Shown piece by piece: positions 1 through 11,259 of a stretch of 64,000 nucleotides of DNA (positions are counted from its first letter, which is position 1; each line of letters opens with the position of its first letter). The position numbers and the translations under genes were made by a program. Below the pieces are notes generated by a model that did not search any database, was not told the DNA's origin, and worked only from the letters and a program-made list of their open reading frames with translations. Source of the stretch: Epiperipatus broadwayi (taxonomy: Eukaryota; Onychophora; Udeonychophora; Euonychophora; Peripatidae); NCBI GenBank assembly GCA_028023455.1, contig JAQFVV010006274.1, positions 2,294,001 to 2,358,000 on the forward strand. Reading direction: 5' to 3'.

Positions 1-985
1 GAGGCAGAAAATTCAGCAGAATTGGAGCCAAAACAAACAAAGATTAAACTAGTTGAAGCAACCACATTCATAGTTAATATGAAAATGTTGTATGATTTAA
101 TAAAAGAAATCCAACATAAAATGAAATGAAATACATAGAAAGCACAGTAGAAAAATGATGAAGGATTTAATGAAATGACACAAAATATAAATGAAATGCA
201 TAAAATCTCAATGAGTGGCAACAAAAAAGTGATGTTAAATTTGGGAAATTAAACAAACATGAGCTTAACTCTTAATTGTCACAACTAGTCTATGCCTATG
301 AAGAATATTGGAAGCTGAATACTAAAATTGTACAAATGGAAAGTTAAGACATTAAAATTTTTATCCTAAACTAATCAGAAATGGGAGTTATAAAATATAT
401 ATCATGGTAAGACTGTTCATTTTAAAAACTTTAACACAAGAAAATAGAAAAAATCTATAATAAATCAATATAATCCAATTACCATATTTTAATTTATCTC
501 TTTTGTATTAGTATTTAAGCTATTTTCATTATATTATTTGTTATATGCTTATTTATGGCATTATTTTATTCTAAAATGATTATTTTTACTTTGTGTGTGT
601 CTATGTGATTTAATATGTTATAAATAAATTACTAATTTATAAAATTCAAGTAACATTTTATATCACAGTTTTTACTTAAACTGTTGACACTAGCACTTAT
701 CACTTCCATATTTATATTTAAAAAAAGATTAAATTAGGAAGAATGCTTAACTACTGAGCAAATGCTAAATATTATTGGGAATTATGAAAGTATACGGTTG
801 AAATTTGTCCATTCAGCATTTTTGTCTTTACACAAATGAAAATATGGAACCCTAATAAAGACTGCAAACACATGCCTTTTCATTCAAAACAAATTACTTC
901 AAAGTGATAAACCCTATTTTGAATATATTGTTTTGATTTTGTGGAAATGAATGGGAAATATAAACCATTTTTAGATTCAATCACC
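1..985. other. AT-rich intergenic sequence, no gene seen
   Basis: Stop codons are frequent in all frames and no domain or known repeat is recognisable. The composition is close to the window average. Confidence 0.5.
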
Positions 986-1081
986 TCCATAACTTGAGTT
1001 CAGACTTTTGAGCTCCCAAAGCTATCCAATCCATTTTATACTACTGTTACACATGATCACATACATGTGAAAAATATAAAT

Positions 1082-1136
1082 AATCTCAAATATACATATT
1101 TCATGATGAACCAGCACTCATCAGTTGGTCCAGATC
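1082..1136 (-). ncRNA. Hammerhead ribozyme motif, type I (slightly degenerate), left arm of foldback A copy 1
   Basis: Reading the minus strand from 1136 to 1082: outer stem I GATCT, loop, inner stem I CAA, core CTGATGA, stem II GTGCTG-GTT-CATCAT with one mismatch, GAAA, a very short stem III (AT....AT), A at position 17, then the returning stem I strand ending AGATT. All invariant core bases are present. The defects are a C-U mismatch in inner stem I, one mismatch in stem II and one G-U pair in outer stem I. Length (55 nt) equals that of the intact site at 48891-48945. Cleavage activity is plausible but reduced. Confidence 0.6.
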
Positions 1137-1345
1137 ACCATCTCACACACATATATACAATCACTGCTCATTTTATATTAAGATACTAAATCTTCAAACA
1201 TTAATGGACAAGCAGAAGGATTTTCAATAATATGGATGGTAGAAGAGTTGAAAGTGGAGAAGATTCAAGCTTGTCCATTAAAGTTTGAAGATTTGCTATC
1301 TTAATATAAACTGAGTGGTGACTGTATGTATGTGTGGGAGATGGT

Positions 1346-1400
1346 GATCTGGACCAACTGATGAGTGATAGTTCAGTATGAATTATATATGTTGGAGACC
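1346..1400 (+). ncRNA. Decayed hammerhead motif, right arm of foldback A copy 1
   Basis: The plus strand reads outer stem I GATCT, loop, CCAA, core CTGATGA, a broken stem II, then GAAT instead of GAAA, and G at the cleavage-site base before TTGG. The CCAA/TTGG inner stem is perfect, but the A15.1 and H17 changes should abolish cleavage. It is the inverted counterpart of 1082-1136 and has the same 55-nt length. Confidence 0.5.
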
Positions 1401-1500
1401 ATTTATCTTTTTCACATATATGTGGTCATGTTTATCAGTTGTATAAGATGGATTGGATAACTGTGGGGAGTTTGAAAGTCTGAGTTCAAATCCCTTATAA

Positions 1501-2544
1501 TTAAATTAACTGGAGTCTAGACAATATACATGTATTTAAATATATATTTCCTAATCTACAACTAGATTTTGTAATTAACAAAAAAATATAGCAAAAATAA
1601 TATTACCATTTGCTGTATACTATTTTACTTTATTATTAATTTCATGACCTTGTTTTTATTTATTTTCTGCTGATCTAATGTCTATTTTCTTCAAACCCAT
1701 TTTTATCTGAGAGTAATGCTTCAAGTAATTTTGTTTCTAAATAGGAGTTATTGCATACTTTAAATTGTCACAGTAGCTGAGAAACTAGTAAATGCATGAT
1801 GAGATGAGATAGATTCAATTTTTTTTATCAGTTTAACAGAAATATGGTTGACAAGAAGTAACAAACTATTCCCCCTTCCTCTTTATATTCTTAAAAAATA
1901 AAACCAAATTTATGTTATTAATTTATGAAAAATTATCTGTGTGAAAGTAGTTTTCATGTCTATATTTCTAGCTACAGATTTATCTTGTACAAAAACTGGT
2001 AATTGTGATACACTTGACATTTTGAATGTTTCATACCAAAAATATGTAAGGCTTAAAAGCAGAAATCTATTCTATCATTCTACTTCAAAGCCATCTATTG
2101 TAAGTATGACTTATCAAAGGATAACAGTAGGTACTCCCAACTAAATTTCCAGTTTAGTTTCTGATTATTGATTATCATTAGTGATAGTTAGTGATTGACA
2201 CTATCAATGTGTGATCATGACATTTGAAAAGCATTGACATTGAGACAAAAGTTATATGAGAAGAGAATATCAGGATTTAGAATGTAAGGTGACAATATGC
2301 TTGAGTAGTTTTGTATTCTACAAATCTACAAAAAAAACTAAACCAGATAGATTAAAAGTCTGGTTTAGGTAATATTATTCATTCACATGATAGAAATAGT
2401 TATATTGTAAAAATAATGTTGGTAAAGGAAATAGTGATGATAATAAAAATAATTTTTTTAAAATATAAATATTTAGAATACTCAAACTTTTTTTGATCTG
2501 GACTCTTTAAGAATTATATTGAGAGTAAAATTATAACTTATCTT
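1501..2544. other. AT-rich intergenic sequence
   Basis: No gene is recognised. A 67-codon open frame at 1941-2144 has no similarity that I recognise and no splice context, and is treated as chance. A short hairpin (CTAAACCAGA pairing with TCTGGTTTAG) lies at about 2338-2368. Confidence 0.5.
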
Positions 2545-2960
2545 TTCAAGAAAATTATTTTGAAAGCAAATCTTCAAACACATTAATGATTTTTACTAGC
2601 CATTTATTAAACTAAAGATTGTCATATCATTCCTGGTACAGATATAAACTTTAAACCCAATCAAAATTAATGTATTTGTTTTTTTTATTAATTATACAAA
2701 AATAAATGTTTTTTGGGAATCTCTCATCTCAATTCCATGATATCACAATCATTCATCATCACCAAATGAGATCAAATCTTTACAATTATGACTGAATTTT
2801 GCAAACAGCTTTTTTCACTAGGTGATCTAGAGGCATTAAAATGTGTATCCATACTCACATTGACAACTTATTCATTACATCATTTTCTTTACAAGGTAGA
2901 AACAGGTTTTCATCTACTTTTTGTAAGGATACATAATCATTATACTGCAGGATATAGATA
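2545..2960 (+). repeat. Fragment of Penelope-like element pseudo-LTR
   Basis: Two blocks match the tandem pseudo-LTRs at 18893-19475. TTTTTACTAGCCATTTATTA (about 2589-2608) matches the blocks near 19190 and 21765. TACAAGGTAGAAACAGG and the following GGATACATAATCAT (about 2891-2940) match 18940-18990 and 19270-19320. Similarity is partial, so this is an old, internally diverged fragment. The hammerhead-like part of the unit is not recognisable here. Confidence 0.5.
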
Positions 2961-3690
2961 AGGGCAACTATATTAATCATTTAAAGTGCTAGTCAATTTA
3001 TTATCTAAATTATCTGTGCAAATATTAAAATATTCAAAGATAAAACATTATATAAGTTTTAGTTTAATTTTGATTTTACCGTGGCAAAAAAAACAGTCCA
3101 TGGTAAAATCTTTTTTATGACAATGTAATCTTTTGAAAAGATTTACAGGGATATGGATGAAGATAATTAAGCAGATGTTTCTAATTTGTTTTTCAATCTG
3201 ACATAATATAAATCAATTTGGAAGTATAATATAATTTTATAATGTTCAGGAGAGCAGTACATAATAAAGGTTTTTTACTAATACAACAGAAATATAGAGG
3301 TACTATTGTCCATATACTAGGAAAAGCTAAACAAAAATGTGTGGGTTCTACTATTATGAAAATAAAATCAGGATGAAGTAATGGCATACATTAGGATTCA
3401 AAATTAAAATAAATGATGGAAGTAGATAAAAAGATATTACACATGCAAAATAAGAGATAAATTTGAGTTAATTGTTCCATGGCCTTATGTTTAAGTAAAA
3501 GCCTCCAGATATATTAATCTTAATCAGAATTTAAACTTTATGTCTGGACTAGGAATGATATAATGTCTAGCTTAATAAGTGTTTAACAATTTATAAATTA
3601 GTTTATTGGATGGTATGAAAGTGCTCTAGAAGAAAGGCTTTGAATTAAATTCATTATTCAATAGTTCAAAACAATCATTTGAAAGTAAAT
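2961..3690. other. AT-rich sequence, no gene seen
   Basis: No domain is visible. Because it lies just 5-prime of a GIY-YIG fragment on the plus strand, part of it could be badly decayed PLE linker or thumb sequence, but I cannot show this. Confidence 0.4.
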
Positions 3691-3699
3691 TTATTCCTA

Positions 3700-3960
3700 G
3701 TATAGTTTATGAGATTCTTTGCAGTTGTCATAAAATTTATATAGGTCAAAGTAAATTAAGAGTTGAAGTTCATAAGAGTAGAGTTAAAAATAGGTATCAT
3801 AACTCAAACTTTGTATATTCATGAACTGAATTCTGGTCATAAACTATTTTATTCAATAATGCAGATGTTATCTTTCATGGAAAAAATGAAATTCCCATGA
3901 AACACTGATGATAAATCTTCTTGAACCAGAGACCATTAATCTCAAGAGGACAACCTTTTA
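3700..3960 (+). pseudogene. GIY-YIG endonuclease fragment of a Penelope-like element
   Basis: Translated with frame shifts, the plus strand reads VYEILCSCHKIYIGQ, then a basic stretch resembling the second helix of the domain, ELNSGHK, and near the end EPETINLKR. This is the order seen in PLE GIY-YIG domains: V-Y-x-I-x-C-x-C followed by YIGQ, a conserved H, and a glutamate near the C-terminus (known family pattern). The domain would nick DNA for retrotransposition. Stops and frame changes make it a pseudogene. No reverse transcriptase is recognisable upstream. It ends about 55 bp before the RTE element, so the RTE may have landed in or next to its 3-prime flank. It is not one of the PLE copies at 20 kb or 36 kb. 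Confidence 0.65.
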
Positions 3961-4006
3961 TATAAAAGGTGTTTGTTTTTTGAAGTGAATTATGGGAAGG
4001 TTATGT

Positions 4007-4014
4007 TATTTTGT
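4007..4014. repeat. Candidate target-site duplication of RTE copy A, left
   Basis: TATTTTGT occurs here, just outside the 3-prime end of the minus-strand element, and again at 7283-7290, just outside its 5-prime end. The sequence is AT-rich and short, so chance is possible. Confidence 0.45.
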
Positions 4015-4188
4015 ATATCATCATCATCAACCATTATCAATCCACTGCAGCCATGAAAGTCTCTCCAAGTTCAATCCATCTTCTGACATCTTTAGCTTTT
4101 CTTCTCCACATCACATCTGCATACTTTCTTATTTCATCCATCCATCTCACATGTAATCTCTTTCTGGGTTTTTACAATCTCTTGGAAT

Positions 4189-4647
4189 TCAATTTAAGAT
4201 TTCAATTGTCCATCTATTATCAGCTCTTCTAACAATATGTCCATCCCAACTCCACTTCAATCTTTTAATTTTTTCAATAAGGTCAGTAACTCCTGTTTGT
4301 TCTCTTACCCATACATTGCATTTTTGATCTCTTCTTGTTACTCCCAAGATGCATCTCTCCATACTTCTTTGAGTGTTCTGAAGTCTCTGTATTGCTCTTC
4401 TATTAAGTGTCCAAGTCTCAGATCCATAAGTAAGAACTGGTAAAACACATTTCTTAAAAACCTTCCTTTTCAAACATATAAGCATATTTTCTTTTAGTAT
4501 CAAGTTATTTTTACCAAAAGCATTCCAACCAAGTTTAATTCTATGATTAATTTCATCCATTATGTTTCCATCTGTATTAATAACCTGACCAAGGTATTTG
4601 TAACTATTAACTTCTTCTAATTCATCATAATCAATCTTAATTTTCAT
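4189..4647 (-). pseudogene. RTE ORF2 C-terminal region (copy A)
   Basis: An open frame of 152 codons encodes the region downstream of the RT catalytic core. It contains YKYLGQVI, YGSETWTLN, RCILGVTRRDQ, VREQTGVTDL and KWSWDGHIVRR, the ordered signature of the RTE/BovB-like C-terminus (known family pattern). The role is probably RNA or target binding by the retrotransposition protein. It is separated from the RT core by a break between 4647 and 4773. The corresponding stretch is more eroded in copy B. Confidence 0.85.
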
Positions 4648-4744
4648 ATTTTGAGCAAATCAATTAAACATTACTTTAGTCTTTTTAACATTTATCTGTA
4701 GTCCTACTTTCATCTGATAATTCCTGCAACATTTCCTGCAGCTC

Positions 4745-5868
4745 TGAAGCATTATTTGCAAAAACAACTACATCATCTAAAAAATCTAAATAAATAATCT
4801 CCATTTACTTTCACTCCTTTTGTTTCCCCTTTTAACCCACAAAATACTTCTTGCAGCCCTGCTGTAAAAAGTTTTGGAGATATGGAGTCACTTTGTCTTG
4901 CACCCTTCTTAATGTTGACTTTCCCAGTATCATTATGTAATCTAATTGTTGCTGTTGCATTTTTATAAATATTCTTTAAAATATGAGAATATCCTGGATC
5001 TATACCTTGATGATCCAATGTTTTAATCACTGAAGAAATGTTTATAGAATCAATTGCCTTTTCATAATCTACAAATACAAAACATAATGGCAACTCATAT
5101 TCATTTGTTTTTTCTATAACTTCTCTCAATACCTGGATATAATCTACTGTATTAAAACCACTTTTAAATCCAGTTTGTTCTCTTGGTTGGTGGAAATCCA
5201 ATGTTCTCTGTAAACAAGTTGTAATTATCTTGGTGAAAATTTTATATAAAACTGATAAAAGGCTGATAGGTCTGTAATTTCTAATATCTTCTTTATCAGC
5301 TTTTTAAAATATTAATACTGCAGTCTTCCAATTATCTGGTACATCTTTATCATTTAGACATTTGGTATATAACTTTGCTATAAAAAATTTCTATTTCTTT
5401 ACCTGCTTCTTTTAATATATCAATTATAATTCCATCATTACCTGGAGCCTTTCCTTTCTTCATACATTTAATTGCATGTCTCACTTCTTCATTTAAAATT
5501 CTGGGCAATTCAGAAGATGTAATAGATATAGAAGGTATTGGTTCTTTATTACTATATAATTCTTGATAAAAATCTTCTACCAATTTCATGATGTCATCTC
5601 TCTTTTTAGTAATAATTCCATCTATTGCAGATATAAATTTTCTATCAATACCAAAATGTTGTTTTACATACTTGAGTCTTTTATTTTCTTCTATAGCTTT
5701 CCTTGCTAATTCACAGTTATACTTACTTATATCATTTTCAACTCTTTTCTGCTCCATTTTACAAAATCCGAGATATTCAATCCTTTTTATTGCATTATTT
5801 TTGTATATCTTCATATTCCTTCTTCTCTTCATAAATTCTCTAGTCTCAGTAGAAATTTTATTGGTCAA
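4745..5868 (-). pseudogene. RTE ORF2 reverse transcriptase domain (copy A)
   Basis: In order on the minus strand: a linker ending GKAPGNDGI (about 5450-5430), REQTGFKSGF (about 5190-5160), the first catalytic motif FVDYEKAID (about 5085-5055), GARQSDSISP (about 4905-4875), and the catalytic pair as FLDDVVVFA (about 4790-4762; copy B has FADDVVVFA). The enzyme would copy the element RNA at a nicked target. Both catalytic aspartates survive, but frame breaks occur near 5350-5200 and between 4800 and 4770, and SD replaces GD in the GVRQGD box. The protein is therefore non-functional. Assignment to RT is secure. Confidence 0.88.
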
Positions 5869-6840
5869 TTACTGCTTTTTTTTACCAGCTATTTTTGTTG
5901 CCGTTTTTAAAAGTGTATCAGTTATTTTCATATTAATTTCATTCAAATCTGAATCATGTTCAAAATCTACTAATACTTGAAACCGATTTGTAAGTTCTAA
6001 TTTAAATTCATTAGAATGTTTCTGAACATTAGGAATATCAACTGTAAATATTGTTTTTCTTAATAATTTTTGTCTCTCTAGTTTTGCATTAACACATATC
6101 TTACATCTTATTAATTGATGATCACTTCCTGTGTTAAATTTATTAAGAACATTACAATCTTTAAATATGTATTTTCTATTAGTTAAAATATAATCCAATT
6201 CTTCTGTATCTTCATTTGGATGCTTCCATGCCCATTTCCTTTAAACATTTTTCTCAAAAAAAGAATTCATAATATAAAGTTTTTCTTTTTCTGCAAACTC
6301 CACAAGTCCATGTCCTCTCTCATTTCTATTACCATAACCAAAATTACCCACAGCACTTTCATCTTTCATTTGTTTATCAATTCTAGCATTAAAGTCTCCC
6401 ATAACAATTTTAAAATGTTGTTTACTCTGATCAAAAGCCTTTTGTACATCCATATAAAAATCTTCTACTACTTCATCACTATGAAAACTTGTTGGGATAT
6501 AAACCTGAGCTATCTGCATTTGGTATCTGCTATTAAGTTATATAACTAATCTTGCCACTCTGTCCAATACTCCATCAATATCCATAATGTTGTTCGTCCA
6601 CTTTTTATTTATAATGAATCCTACTCTACTTATATTTCCAATATTTGTGCCTTCATAATAGAGTACATGTCCACTTTTTAAATCAATTGTCTCTTCACCT
6701 TTTCTTCTAAAGTTTCACAAAGTCCAATAATGTCCCATCTAATATAAGACAGTTCTTCTTCTAATTCTTGCAATCTTCCTTCACTTGAAAGTGATCTCAG
6801 TTGTAAGTACCTAAATAAAAATTCATCATCAAATGGCAGC
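5869..6840 (-). pseudogene. RTE ORF2 APE-type endonuclease domain (copy A)
   Basis: The open pieces 6519-6241 and 6198-5869 carry VYIPTSFH, KIVMGDFNARID (the catalytic GDFNA box), RGHGLVEFA, LDYILTNRK and GSDHQLIRCK (the SDHxL box), the order found in apurinic-like endonucleases of non-LTR retrotransposons. The domain nicks the target DNA to prime reverse transcription. A frameshift between 6241 and 6198 and stops upstream of 6519 break it. The same boxes occur in copy B, where the GDFNA box is itself damaged. Confidence 0.85.
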
Positions 6841-6899
6841 CTGGGTCTGCAATCAGGGGAATATTAGCACCCTCCACCTTTGGCCACCGACTGCTGCCT

Positions 6900-7282
6900 T
6901 GGTTGGTGACTTTACAGTCTTGGAAATAAGGGCCATGATTTATTTTTGTTTGTTATAATGCTATATATGTATTGGAAAAATATTTGTCATTTACACATAC
7001 CTTAATTCTGCATTATCAGGCAACTGAGAAGAAAGACCATGGTGTTTCTTGGTCTTAAACTCAGAGATAAAATCCAATAAACTTACTACACTGGCTAATG
7101 TGTGTTGGTGAGCAGCCAATCCATGTTCATATACTATATGAATAATCACATAGTAATAACTACTGCAATGACAAGAACGTATGGAGTGGACATTAGAAAA
7201 TTGCCCTGCTCGGTTCCTTTAAGGCCTCCAAGAGGAATCAAAGGGTCTCTTTTCAGTTAATAGCAAACTCCTTTCTGGAGCC
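6900..7282 (-). promoter_or_regulatory. Conserved 5-prime untranslated/promoter region of RTE copy A
   Basis: About 380 bp that matches 17765-18142 of copy B much better than the coding part does. It includes the identical block TGCCCTGCTCGGTTCCTTTA followed by AGGCCTCCAAGAGGAATC (plus-strand sense). Both copies stop in the same sequence, plus-strand CTCCTTTCTG(G/C)AG, marking the 5-prime terminus. By analogy with other non-LTR elements it should hold an internal promoter. No TATA-like or ribozyme fold could be established by eye. Confidence 0.55.
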
Positions 7283-7399
7283 TATTTTGTGTGTGTATAT
7301 ATATATATGTTTTGTTATCTAGTTGAATTTCACTTGCCAAAGTCTATTCATTAATAGATGAAAGCATGGTTATAAAAGAATTTTAGTTAAAGTTTATTT

Positions 7400-7487
7400 T
7401 TTTGCTAGTATTGTAATATTATATGAACTTATAATATATAATAGTAGAAATTTATATAACATTACAATACTAGCTATAAAGCAAAAT
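7400..7487. repeat. Short inverted repeat (hairpin)
   Basis: TTTGCTAGTATTGTAAT at about 7401-7417 pairs with ATTACAATACTAGC at about 7463-7476, leaving a loop of about 45 AT-rich bases. It may be a small MITE-like remnant; no target duplication is visible. Confidence 0.5.
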
Positions 7488-7489
7488 TT

Positions 7490-8096
7490 TACTAATTTTT
7501 TTTACACAATCATAATTTCATCTATGTTTGCGTGTGCACACATATGTGCATGGGTGTGTGTAATCTTTCCAGTGCTAAAAACTTTGAGATTACGATTCAT
7601 GGCAACTGGTATAATAAGTAATTGAAATATTTTCTAGCCACAGCATAAGATAAATTTTTAAAGAAAATATCAGTTCATTTATTTCATTATTTCATTTTCT
7701 TTTATAGAGAGACACCTATGCTAAAAAAATATTAAATCAAACACACAAGTTCTTTTTAAAATATTTTAAATTGATTGATATTATTAATTGATGATTCTGA
7801 GAGTTTTCTCATTTTAAATATTGTTACACCCATTTAATTAATGAAAATATACTTCTGTAGTTAAAATCTTCAAGGTTAAAAGTCACAAGTCTTATCCTCA
7901 AAGTATTTCATATATGTTAAGCACTGGAAGTATTTTGTATTACATATTTTAAATGAGTAAATTGGCATTGATGTTTAATTTGAGAAAAATCTCAGACATG
8001 TCAATCAATAATCTCACTTAATTTAAAATATCTTTAAAATAAATTGTGTGATTGATTTAATATTCATTCTTTCTAACCCAAATGTTTCAGAAAACT
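7490..8096. other. AT-rich intergenic sequence
   Basis: Nothing gene-like is seen. A short GTGTGTGCA-rich patch lies at 7530-7560. Confidence 0.5.
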
Positions 8097-9290
<1,194 letters not shown>

Positions 9291-9298
9291 TAATTTAA

Positions 9299-9366
9299 TT
9301 ATATATATATATATATTATATTATATATATTAAAAATATTAATTTTGATTTTTACATATATATATA
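9299..9366. repeat. AT dinucleotide-rich patch
   Basis: Interrupted TA runs at 9299-9330 and 9355-9366. Confidence 0.7.
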
Positions 9367-9920
9367 GGGATTTATTATGATGTAAACAAAGCAGTGTGAG
9401 GGATTATTTTCATGTAAAATACTAGAAATATCTTTACCTCCATAATCCTAAGATGAAACAACTTTTATCTAATATTCTATAATTGCTTTTTAAGGTCTTG
9501 TGTTTAATTAGAAATAAAAGGAAGTCCTTTTTTACTTTTAACCTAAGTTATTATAAGAATTTAAATTTAGATAGCTATTTTACATTTATGAGGATTCCAA
9601 AGACTCATATTTTAACATCCCATAAATAATAATTCATCTTTTCAGGAATTGTATATATAAAGTGAAATATTTTCATGGAATTTATTATGATTTAAACAAA
9701 ACAAAGTGGGATTATTATCATGTAAATAATTAATGATATTTTAACTTTGATGTTAATAGGAGACTATCAGTTTATATTAAAAGTTTCTAAGGCTAAACAA
9801 TTTTTTTCTAGTATTGTATAACAGCTTTTTTGTTTTGACCTTTAGTAGAAGTAAAAGAAGGTTTTTTATTACTTTGAATCCAAGTTGTTAAGATGTGAGT
9901 TCTGAATCCTCATTTGTATA
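9367..9920 (+). repeat. Diverged tandem duplication, period about 311 bp
   Basis: GATTTATTATGATGTAAACA (9369) and its flank recur as ATTTATTATGATTTAAACAA (about 9681). In both units this is followed by a GGGATTATT..CATGTAAA block, a TTTTTAAGGT/TTTTGACCTT block and a run of AAGTTNTTA-type sequence in the same order. No coding potential. Confidence 0.6.
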
Positions 9921-9941
9921 AAAGTGGTTGTCTGGTATTTA

Positions 9942-10038
9942 ATTCTTCTTCTTCTTTTTCTTCTTCTTCTTCTTTCTTCTTCTACTTCTTCTTTTTCTTC
10001 TTCTCCTCCTCCTCCTCCTTCTTCTTCTTCTTATTATT
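9942..10038 (+). repeat. Imperfect (TTC)n/(TCC)n microsatellite
   Basis: A pyrimidine-only strand of TTC units with TCC and TTA variants. The 107-codon frame crossing it is a low-complexity artefact. Confidence 0.9.
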
Positions 10039-10389
10039 ATTCAACAATAATGTTTATTAATCATTTGAGTTACATGACATTACATAACTTTGATTGTAAG
10101 AGTTACAGGTTCAATCATATTGTACAAGTTTTATATGGATTAATTTTAAGAATTACATTAATCAGGTTGCAAGTATATTTTTTACAAATATTGCTAACTA
10201 GTTTTGAATATAGAGGTGGATATCAATGTTTTCCTGAAAGTTTGTGATGATGGTATTTTAGTTTTATTTATATATTAAACTATTTCCCTCATCTAGTATT
10301 AGAGTATTGAATGTCTTTAGAAAAATTTAACTGTATTTAAATTTTCAAATTCCTTCAACTGCTAGTAATACCACTCAGGTTAATATATG
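10039..10389. other. AT-rich intergenic sequence
   Basis: No gene or recognisable repeat. Confidence 0.45.
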
Positions 10390-10520
10390 CACAATGCTTC
10401 GAGAGGTATTACACTCTTCTTGTCTTCAGATGTTGCTAGCCTGACCAGTGATGGGAATTGAACCTGGATCTCTCTGATTGAAATTGATTACTTATTTATT
10501 AACTCATCCATGGTTCAAAC
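10390..10520 (-). repeat. tRNA-derived SINE-like fragment
   Basis: On the minus strand GATCCAGGTTCAATTCCCAT (about 10471-10452) contains a good RNA polymerase III B box, GGTTCAATTCC. About 40 bases upstream ATGGATGAGTTAATAAATAAG could be a degenerate A box. The tail downstream has no tRNA character, as in SINEs. There is no convincing cloverleaf, so it is not a functional tRNA gene. Confidence 0.45.
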
Positions 10521-11259
10521 CTATGTTTTGGCAGCAAAATATGCTATTGCTTCAATATAAGGCTTTCATGTTATATTGTGAGGGTTCATCTGGCTATAAT
10601 AATTAACAGTAATTGTATTTTTTAAGAATTTCTATTCTTGCTTTTATTGGGTGAACCTTTAATCTTGCTCTATGTATTATTGTTTACATTGTCTCTACAA
10701 TGTTTTCAAAACAGCATTTATTTGATGGCAGATATATTTCAGCTAAAGCATCACATATCAGTACTACTAATTGTATATGAATGAACTTGGATAGTGTATT
10801 TTATATGGCCCTGCATTGTCTATCAATGCTCTCTATTAGCCAGGCAATGATTATTGGGATTCAGTCGCAAATGTATACATGAAAGAATACTAAATATTTT
10901 TCTCTGTCACTTTTATATATAAAATGAGAAGAAAAGAAATAAAATATTTTGTTAAAATGAATAATATTCTATTTTGAGGAAAAGCGCAGAGTTGCTTTAA
11001 GGTATTAATGATATATATATATGCATCCATAATTTTAAACATATAAAGGTAATTAAACTATTCATATTTTACACTGAATCAATGATAAAAAACAAGATAA
11101 GGTTTGAGTCAGATTCATCCAATATTTGATTTAAAATTGTTTTGATATATTTCATGAATGCACATAATTTTAGACATTTTATTTTATCTATATGTCTGTG
11201 CATTTTCATTTAACAAGCTCTTCTAAAAATTATCGGCTTATTGATATATTAATGGTTCC
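10521..11259. other. AT-rich intergenic sequence
   Basis: No domain or repeat recognised. Confidence 0.45.

Larger units (their letters stand above)
991..1490 (+). repeat. Foldback (long inverted repeat) family A, copy 1
   Basis: The two arms, roughly 991-1200 and 1262-1490, are imperfect reverse complements. The outer end reads TTGAGTTCAGACTTTTGAGC on the left and its complement lies at 1466-1488. The arms pass inward through a block containing ACTCATCAGTTGGTCCAGAT (left) and its complement (right) to a non-palindromic loop of about 60 bp at 1200-1262. A second copy is at 48802-49282, with a homologous loop in the opposite orientation, so the two copies were inserted in opposite directions. 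There is no coding capacity. Each arm contains a hammerhead-like site, listed separately. Part of the arm is shared with the pseudo-LTRs of the PLE at 18893-19475. Confidence 0.85.
4015..7282 (-). mobile_element. RTE-type non-LTR retrotransposon, near full length, copy A
   Basis: The element lies on the minus strand. From its 5-prime end: a conserved untranslated region (7282 to about 6900), an APE-like endonuclease (about 6840-5869), a reverse transcriptase (about 5868-4773), a C-terminal segment (4647-4189), and a short 3-prime end with ATG/TGA-like trinucleotide repeats at 4015-4035. The length of about 3.27 kb is normal for RTE elements. A second copy at 15045-18142 matches along its whole length, and a 3-prime fragment is at 31671-32095. 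The open frame is broken in several places, so this copy is inactive. A possible 8-bp target duplication flanks it. Confidence 0.9.

Noticed and set aside
5588-6549. Plus-strand frames of 109-130 codons
   Set aside because: They are antisense shadows of the RTE endonuclease and RT on the minus strand.
9924-10247. 107-codon frame rich in Ser and Pro
   Set aside because: It spans a TTC/TCC microsatellite and then random AT-rich sequence.
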